Shown: positions 56,656 to 64,000 of the stretch, piece by piece
Layout of the letters: each line of letters opens with the position of its first letter
Position numbering within the stretch: position 1 is the stretch's first letter
NCBI GenBank assembly: GCA_947650365.1
Contig: OX393551.1
Location: 2,934,001 to 2,998,000 of the forward strand
Direction: 5' to 3'
Length of the DNA: 64,000 nucleotides
From: Chamaelirium japonicum
Lineage: Eukaryota; Streptophyta; Magnoliopsida; Liliales; Melanthiaceae
The notes under the pieces: generated by a model
Database searches by the model: none
Seen by the model: the letters and a program-made list of their open reading frames with translations, nothing else
Told to the model about the DNA's origin: nothing
Program-made: the position numbers and the translations under genes

Positions 56656-58185
56656 CTAATAAAGACGAGCAGATATTAATAAATAAATAAATAAAATTAC
56701 TACTATAATACAAATGTGTTTTTTAGCAGATGGAATTTTCAAAAAGAAAAGAGAGAAATCATCAATTGAGAAATTATATTCTATAGTATACTTCAGGCAA
56801 GTTTCTACGTGACTCTCCTTTATTCTATTGGGGTTCATCCTATATTGTTCTTCATGATTTTTCTTTTCAAATGGAACAATATAAGATTCATTATTATACT
56901 CTCTATTCCACCATGTATCATGTATATTATCTTTGCAAAGTTTATATAATTGGATTTTCTGATTTTGGATGTACTGAGGAAAAATTAAATCAGAAAATAT
57001 ATCTTCTTCACCCAGATGTGTATGTTGAAACTTAGATGGCAGAATTTGTAGGTCAATGTATGATTTTTCGATAATGGATGGATTAATTTCAAGGTTCATT
57101 GATAGAGCATTGACTTCTTTAGCAAATAGATCATCTTTGACATCCAATATAATATCGGTCAGATCATCGTTCGGGTCATCAAAATTTGTTAAGCACGCCT
57201 CCAATGGATCATTAAAAGATGATTGAAGAATCGTGTCCTCCATAAAATTATCGATCATATGCATCACATAGATTTTATTATCATTAGTAACATTTAAACT
57301 GGATGGGAGAACATTACTTTCATCATCGTCATAAGGGAGAGCATAGGCTTCTTCATCAATTATATTATCTATAGTGTCATCATTGATGACGTCAATGTTG
57401 GATAAGAGATCATAAGTATCCTTAAAAATCATATCCGTATTAATGTCATCAATATTGCTCGGACAATCTTCCAAAGGATTAAGAAAATCAGATTGGGCAA
57501 GTTCATCTTCTATAGGGATGTCCATCTTGGTCTCCTCATCAGCTCCATTATCTATTGAGACGCTAATTATGTTCTCATAATCCTCATAATCTTCATCGGA
57601 GTTAGACTCAGGTTGAGATTGATCTCGAAGTATTGCTTCCTTAATGACATTAAAATGTGATTCAATTCTTTCAAAAGAATTCATTTGCTCTTGCATATTG
57701 CTTTGATAGTTCTGCATAAGTTGATTGAGCATTTGTAGTGTCTCTTCAAGAGTCTCCTCATTTGATAGCATATAATCATAAGGTTCTTGAAAATTATTTG
57801 CAGATGATTCATTTTTCCAAATATAGCCGTGATGATTTTGCCAACTAGAATTTTGATAATATTGCCTACTTGGATCTTGAAAATTTTGCCATCTGGGATC
57901 CTGATAATTTTGCCATCTAGAATCATGTGTGTCATAGCATGATGAATTATGTTGTATATGGCCATGTAAACTCCTAATCAGTGAATTTTTTTCTGGGTAT
58001 TCTTGTTCAGTTGAAAAGTTTGTACAATCTTGATATCTGGTGGTTCTTGTTTGGTTCATATATTCCTTTAGGGTCATTGCTTGGGGTGAATGTGAGTTGG
58101 TCATTACTGTTGAAGATGGATCTTGATACTTTGTTGACCTTGTAAGATTCATATATTCTTTTAGGGTCATTGTTTGGTTAGTCAT
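56656..58185 (-). CDS. Element G ORF, 509 codons, gag-derived protein of unknown function
   Basis: An intact frame from the ATG at 58185. The N-terminus has two copies of an MTLKEYMNxTRxTxYQD motif (residues about 6-22 and 36-52). Then come W/Q/N-rich repeats of the RWQNYQDP type (residues about 90-125), a helical LNQLMQNYQSNMQEQMNSF segment, and a long Asp/Glu/Asn-rich acidic region (residues about 200-400). The C-terminus is hydrophobic (HICIIVVILFIYLLIS), a possible membrane segment. The first part resembles the N-terminus and the post-finger tail of Athila-like gag; this is inferred from style, not a database hit. No zinc finger or enzyme motif is seen. Lack of stops in a young element suggests recent function, or simply little time for decay. 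Confidence 0.65.
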   Translation of the reverse strand: MTNQTMTLKEYMNLTRSTKYQDPSSTVMTNSHSPQAMTLKEYMNQTRTTRYQDCTNFSTEQEYPEKNSLIRSLHGHIQHNSSCYDTHDSRWQNYQDPRWQNFQDPSRQYYQNSSWQNHHGYIWKNESSANNFQEPYDYMLSNEETLEETLQMLNQLMQNYQSNMQEQMNSFERIESHFNVIKEAILRDQSQPESNSDEDYEDYENIISVSIDNGADEETKMDIPIEDELAQSDFLNPLEDCPSNIDDINTDMIFKDTYDLLSNIDVINDDTIDNIIDEEAYALPYDDDESNVLPSSLNVTNDNKIYVMHMIDNFMEDTILQSSFNDPLEACLTNFDDPNDDLTDIILDVKDDLFAKEVNALSMNLEINPSIIEKSYIDLQILPSKFQHTHLGEEDIFSDLIFPQYIQNQKIQLYKLCKDNIHDTWWNREYNNESYIVPFEKKNHEEQYRMNPNRIKESHVETCLKYTIEYNFSIDDFSLFFLKIPSAKKHICIIVVILFIYLLISARLY

Positions 58186-58291
58186 TTTTGTTAAAGATTG
58201 AGAAACTAATCTAAAGATAAAATTAAACTAACAAAACTAAAACTAACTAAGGCAAATAAGAAATAACCTAAATTCGAAAGCTCCGTTGCAA

Positions 58292-58309
58292 TCCCCGGCA
58301 ACGGCGCCA
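58292..58309 (-). other. Element G primer binding site
   Basis: On the minus strand TGGCGCCGTTGCCGGGGA, the standard primer site of Athila/Tat-type plant Gypsy elements, six bases inside the 5' LTR boundary at 58316. Confidence 0.9.
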
Positions 58310-58315
58310 AAAACT

Positions 58316-60806
58316 TGATGCGATCTAAACTAATCCTAAATTAAGGGTTTAATTTGATCTAAATTATAACTCGCAAGTGCACGAATCGCTTTGTAGGAGC
58401 GGTACGTATTACGAGGTCGATCCCACAGGGATTGCTAATGAGGGAACTGTCTAATCTAGGGTTATCGGTTATTTAACCTAAATTACTTTAAACGATAAAT
58501 TTAATTGGATTTGATTTGTTTTGAGATTAAAAGCAAATTAATGAAAGCAAGAAAAACAAGCTAGTTATGGTAAGTCGAGTTCCAAGTGGAGAAGGTACTA
58601 AGGCATTCGAATCCACCTCGGTTATCCATATTACTAGGTTTATTCAAAATGATCTATGCGAACGAGTAGCATGCGGGAATACAAATCCCGTGCTCGACTC
58701 GAGGATGTGATCGTTAGGCTCTAAATATGATTTTCTAATATTGGATTCAATTCAAGCATATGTAATAAAACGAAGCATCAAACATCTAGGTTAAGCACAA
58801 CGGATCAAAGCACATAAGCAGAGCATCCGATGTCTGAATTAAGCATGCAAGATCTGGGTTTTAATTATTCGATTAAAATAGGCCTAATTGCATGACGATC
58901 AATTATAGCGCTAACTACAAAACATACATGGCATGGATTGTGAGAGCAAATTGAATCATCAATTAATTAAGAATTGAATCGCATAAAACATTAAAGTGCA
59001 TTGGCATAGATCACATAAAATAAACCTAAATAATATTTATAACCGGGGTTTCATCTAAGCCTTAGCAATATGTTTAGTTTATCATGAGTTGCATTACATC
59101 AAAAGTAAAAGAAGGGAAGAGCAAGATACAGATCATTCTCGGAATACGCTTTGCTCTTCGTTGTCCTCCTCTCCGATCGATGCTCCTACACTTCGACTCG
59201 GCTGCAGCACGGCTTCGATGGTACGATGACGGCTCGAACGATGGTGCGATGGCGGCTCGGATTACGATAGCGGAGGATTCTCGGATGTGGAGGCTAGGGT
59301 TCTTGGAGGTTTGGTCGTGATGGTGGAAGATGAAGGTGATGGCTCGGTTTATTCTCGTAGGTGGTAGATGGTTCGGTGGTGATGGGTTCAAGGTCGTCCA
59401 AAGCCCTCTAGTGGTGGATGATTTTCGTCCAAAACCTCTCTCCCCCTCTTGATGGTTCGGATCCCCCCCTATATATAGGAGAGAGAGAGTCCGGTGGTGA
59501 GAGAGAGATAAGGAAAGATTGCAAGAAAAGAAAGAGAAAGAGAGATGTTCGGTGTGGGGGACGTCCGGAGCTCGGCTCCCGATCGGGTCGGAACTGCCGC
59601 GTGGGCTGCTGCATTGTGATGAGGAGAGAGAGAGAAGTGCGGTTGGGATACGGTTTTAGAGAGGGAATCCTGCAGAGAGAGAATCGGGAGGAAGAGAGAG
59701 AATCCCGGCTGGGTTTTAGAGAGAAGAGAGATCTGGGCGGTTGGGTTGGAGTCGGGTATGATGCATTGGATGGCTGTGATGGATCGGAAGGCTCGGTTTT
59801 AGATGGAAGGGAGTCCGGTTTAGAGGGAGAAATTATAGGCGGCTGAAGGTACAGGGGCTGCATGGGTTAGGTGGGATCGAACGGTTGTGATTAGATGGGA
59901 AGGAGCTGCTTCAGATTTTAGATAGAGAGAGACGATCGGAACGGGTCTGCATGCATGGAACGGACGGCCTTGATTTGGATCGGACGGTTAAGGGTGTAAG
60001 GGAGGAGAGAGGATCGGCTGGGTGCAATGGTGCACATGCATGCATGCATGCATGCATGGAAGGAATGCCTATGATGGAATAGAAGAGAGGGTGATCGGAA
60101 CAGGGGTCTGCATGGCTCGGGTTGCATGGGTCAGAATACGGTTTTAAGGGACGACTGGGTTTTAGACTCCGGCTTTGTGAAGGACGGCTAGGATGGAGTC
60201 GGCTAAGGCTGTGTGGAACGGGCGGAACGATTTGGATGGACGGTGGGTGCATGCATGGGCTTGGTGGATCGGAGTTTGGCTTGGGTTATCGTAATCCGAA
60301 TCCATCATCAATCGCATCGTCGCCTATTTGTATGTCTGTAGTCCTCTTCCAGTTCGTATCATGCATTGCATCGGCTCAGTTAAAGTCTTCTCTCATCCGA
60401 CTCATTGCAATTGTCCGTTTTCATCGTTCTTCAGAATAAGCCTCCAAACGAGCTGTACAGCCTCCGTCAAATTATCGTGAGAATATCCATGGCTTGGTCA
60501 TGAAGTCTTTGAGCTGACTGCATCGAAAACCGGATCAATTCCCTGAAAAACACAGATGAGATGACGCTTATCAGATTCAAACGCAATTATCGATAAAAGG
60601 ATAATTTGGACTATGAGGCTCTGTATCTTTCATGCATGCAATGTATGAGAGCGAACCAATATGCCGTTGGGTTCGTATGAAAGTCTACTATATCGTGGTG
60701 CAAAGAGATTCATGCAGTTTACGTGCATTATGAAAGTTTTACGTAGCAAAGTGACGCTATGTGCATGAAAAAGAAAAGATAAATCGCACCAAATGGACGC
60801 TCAACA
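58316..60806 (-). repeat. Element G 5' LTR
   Basis: 2491 bp, nearly identical to 52340-54828. It ends (plus strand) CTCAACA before target copy GCATC. Confidence 0.93.
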
Positions 60807-60811
60807 GCATC

Positions 60812-63735
60812 CCCTTAACCCAATAGGGACAGGTTGCACGACTCCTACGGCACAATAACGGTACCCTAGGCACGCCAGGCTTTTAGCTATCGTAATGTAT
60901 GGCTCATTTATCTCAACTATAACCTCGAAATAATGCGTCGCACCCGAGGAAAGGGCGACATGATATCCTTTGACCTAAACACGGTAGAGAGTAAATTCTC
61001 TACACTCTGTAAAGGTACCTTAATTCCAACTATCTATTCCTAAAGGAAAAATCCTTATAATCTAAGCCCAACTAGTTTAGGGTAACCGTAAGAAATGACC
61101 ACATACAAATGACTCATCCTTGCCCAAAAGGGCCATGAGGACTTTCTGAGTCAAATGCACTAACCGTGCAAGTCTATAGTAATCAGGTCTACCCTTGAGC
61201 CACGCGACAAGCGATGCTATGAGTTGGACTTAACTAGAAAAACGTGTGGTCATTGCTTTCCTTAACTAGGGCTAATACCCGAATGACCTATTAGGGTATC
61301 CCGGGAGGTCCAAATGACAGATAGTAACTAACCCTAACTTTGGTAATCTTGGATAGGTCCAGAGAGTTAGCTCAATAAAAACTGGACCCCTTTTTCAGCA
61401 TATTGAAATATTCCTTGGCCCAAAGATCGTTCTACGGTGGTGGTCAAACCATACCTATCCTCAGACCTACAGGTGCCACACTCGTTAAAGAGAGTGGGAT
61501 GACCCCTTAAGATAGGCCCAGGACTTGACTCAATATTTGGAGAAAAAACGGGCAGCGCTTCCGCCCCCTGTCCCAGATATTAAAACGATCCTGGACCCGA
61601 AGGTCAGTCATCAGCTACGGTTAAGCCGCACCTGTCTTTAGATCTATAGGGTTTCCTTATGTTAGGCTATGTAGTGGGTTCAATCATCGCAATAACGGTT
61701 TGACCATCTACTCTAACGTCTATAGGTTCAAACCTTAATTCTACCCCGGGCCCGAAAGGGTGGACCGAACAGCCTATTTCATCGTTCTAACTGATCCCCC
61801 ACTATAATATGCCGACCACGCACGACTCGGAGAAAATAATATTTTTGTTTTTATTTTTAAATTTTAAAATTAAATAAATAAATATTTTATTATTTAATTA
61901 ATAAGATAAATAATTAAATAATTAAAATAATTATTTATTTTTATTAAGTTATTTATTTTATTAAATATTTATCTAAATAATGTATTTATGATATCATAAT
62001 TAAATTATTTAATTAAATATTTAATTCTTTTTAATACGGGTATCGTGAGGATATAATACAGTATAATACGTGTTTTATACGGGCAAAATACATGTATAAA
62101 TACATCGTACAATACACGTATTCATACCGTACTGTTCATAAACAAGTACAGATGAATGTTTTATAAAATTTTGGATCGAAAACCACCATTTTTGTGGTTT
62201 TCATCTTGGATCTTCGAGAAATCGAAAAACGAAGCTATTCTCCGAAAATATCAAAATCAGGGGTTTGATTCACTCCGAATCGAATCCCACCAAAAACGAA
62301 AAGTGTTCCTATCATTCTAAACATCAATAATAAAAAGTTTTATAAAATTTAAATTATAAATTTTGGATCAAAATCCTAGGGTTTCAAACTTTGAATGAAA
62401 ATGCTCAAAATTCCAAAGAACACATCTTGTTCTTCAGAGAATACAAGATTCGGGGCTCGATTTGAACCCGAATCGAACTTCGTAAAACATGAGATTGTAT
62501 ACAAAAATGTTGATGAACAATATAATGGCCTTAAAACTAAATTTAACACATGTTAGGTAGATCATAACCTAGATTAAGCTCATGGGTTGAAAAGCTTTGT
62601 AAAAACATGGATTAAACCTAGTTTTCATGGATGAAACCTAACAAAACTCATCTAAACTCTTATTTTTTTTCTTTCTCCTCTTTTCCCCTGAATCAAACTA
62701 GTGAGCTTGCTCCCTTTAATCCATAGCCTTCAAAAGGGTTTTTGATAGATTCTAAGGGTTCCTAGGGACTTAATAGAGCTGCCATGGGTGGGGGATTTCG
62801 TGGCTTTAAGGGGAAGGAAGTAGAAAGGGAAGAAAATAAAAGAAAGTGATATTTTAGCCTCTTTACTAGTGTCCGGCCTCTCCTATTGGCCAAGGCGTGC
62901 CTCCCCATGTGGGAAGCATATGGGAAGGTGGGGATGACATCATGTGGGCCCCACCTTGCAGCCATGAGGTTGGGTTTGGGTTTGGGTTTAGTTTGATTAG
63001 GTTTTTAGGGCTTAAACTATGCTAGTTTAGGTCCTAATCTAACCTAGTTGAGTAACTAGTTAGGTTTAATCCCCAATTAGAACCTTCTAATTTATTCTTC
63101 ATGGGATGACATGGGGTGATGTGGGATGATGTAATGAGGGCCCCACAAGGTTTTGTCATGAGGTGCTTAGGGTTAGCTTAGTGCTAATTGCGATTAGATA
63201 GGCTAAAACCCGATTAGTACCTAGATTAGGGCTTACTAACCCTAGGATTATGCTTTAGCACTAAAAACCCAAATATATATATATATATATATATAATCCC
63301 AAATCATCCATTTTTCATTATTTTTTGGTCCAAAATAAATTTTTATTTAATTACGAAATGGTTCTTTTTCGGAAACGATGATTTTACCCTTCGTGTGCGA
63401 AAGGAGCCCGATTTCTTTGTACGCTGGCCTAGATCCCAGATGAAGTTAAAACGCATATAGGGAGAATGTTTCATACCCCTGAGGTGATGTTAAATCATTC
63501 CCAGAAGACTCATCTAAGTTCCAGAGTTAGGGCCTAACAGCCCCAATCGGACGAAAAGTCCGTATTTTTCTGTGCGCAGCCTTTATGCACCATCTCTCGG
63601 ATTTAACCCCTATACACTTACAGTCCTGTACGTGCCTTAGGATAGTCCCCCATGTGCCACACGACACTTCACTAATATTCCACAGAATAAAAATAATATA
63701 CTGGTATTATTCTAATACAGGGAAAAATTAGGTCT
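60812..63735. other. Repeat-like region without recognised genes
   Basis: It starts with the remainder of the 148-bp tandem unit (CCCTTAACCCAATAGGGACAGG). AT-rich stretches (61850-62020) and a TA run (63272-63294) follow. The stretch ending GGTCTTTACA near 63735 looks like an LTR end. Frames are 67 codons or fewer. Confidence 0.4.
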
Positions 63736-63736
63736 T

Positions 63737-64000
63737 TACATGAGCGTTATCTATCTTCTTCTCACAAAGCTTCAGCTTACTGATGATGTTGAGCAACTTC
63801 GAGTTAACCCAGTCACTTTCTTAAAGTTCTGGAACCTGAGGGTTAACTTTTCGCACTTTGTTGTAGGGAAAGTGATAATCTTCTGGTGATTGTAGCGTTC
63901 TTTTAGTGCATTCCAGAGATCTACAGGATCTACTATATTCATATATTTATTCTTCAGATCTTTGTGTATATAGTGCTTAAGAAAGATTAGGGCCTTTGCT
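63737..64000 (-). pseudogene. Retrotransposon gag relic (UBN2/Copia type), cut by window edge
   Basis: On the minus strand the frame reads AKALIFLKHYIHKDLKNKYM, then DPVDLWNALKERYNHQK and LTLRFQNFKKVT, the gag core of plant Copia-like elements. A frameshift follows near 63800, continuing as NIISKLKLCEKKID. The left end stops at an LTR-like TTTACA, suggesting another element was inserted here. Confidence 0.75.

Larger units (their letters stand above)
52340..60806 (-). mobile_element. Element G: young large non-autonomous LTR retrotransposon with one ORF
   Basis: 8467 bp with perfect target duplication GCATC (52335-52339 and 60807-60811). LTRs of 2489 and 2491 bp are nearly identical, with scattered substitutions such as those near 52595 and 52847. 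Minus-strand termini are TGTTGAGCG and CGCATCA. The primer site of the TGGCGCCGTTGCCGGGGA type places it with Athila/Tat-like Gypsy elements. The 3.5-kb interior has one 509-codon ORF and no protease, reverse transcriptase or integrase. Confidence 0.9.

Noticed and set aside
56656-58185. Envelope-like protein for the element G ORF
   Set aside because: There is a C-terminal hydrophobic segment but no signal peptide, and the order of features fits a gag-derived protein better.

Overview
The window is nuclear DNA from a flowering plant with a repeat-rich genome. The evidence is plant-type LTR retrotransposons with initiator-tRNA-Met primer sites, a plant chromovirus, a Cassandra-type TRIM carrying 5S rRNA sequence, BED-finger hAT transposons, telo-box motifs, and one plant host gene. 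No bacterial features are present. The species cannot be named from sequence alone. Nearly all of the 64 kb is transposon-derived. || Host gene: two exons on the minus strand belong to one gene, an ER-type Hsp70 nucleotide-exchange factor of the SIL1/Fes1 ARM-repeat family. Exon 1 (42629-42914) encodes a signal peptide and ends in phase 1. Exon 2 (14894-14985) starts with the two bases that complete the split glycine codon. The intron between them would be about 27.6 kb and holds most of the window's transposons. Later exons are not seen and should lie beyond the left edge. || Left region (1-14,000): a LINE endonuclease relic (1-1175), then a four-level LTR nest. A decayed minus-strand Ty3/Gypsy element (C: primer site 13394-13405, gag about 12955-13105, protease 1436-2205) is split by non-autonomous element B (2887-12888). 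Element A (4968-12815) sits inside one LTR of B. A Copia element (5983-10842) sits inside A. A and B have unrelated LTRs but share an internal coding cassette. || Giant intron (14,986-42,628): hAT-type element H1 (16115-17093); a young, nearly intact chromovirus (18751-26288, target duplication GATTG) broken only by two nonsense codons; a palindromic element (27446-27832); a decayed hAT transposase gene (30463-34840) interrupted by hAT-type element H2 (31115-32194); a second hAT relic split by element P (35489-36517); a short-chain dehydrogenase pseudogene with a tandem duplication (38092-39680); and a run of five palindromic or palindrome-like elements joined by TA/GA microsatellites (39688-41729). 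|| Right region (43,300-64,000): a Gypsy-type LTR with primer site just upstream of the host gene, a Cassandra TRIM (47866-48485), an LTR end with primer site (about 51004), a young non-autonomous element with 2.49-kb LTRs and one 509-codon ORF (52340-60806, target duplication GCATC), and a gag relic at the right edge. || The most unusual signals are the TA-microsatellite palindrome cluster, the hAT-like elements that share ends but carry different self-complementary sequence motifs, and the gene split by a giant intron.
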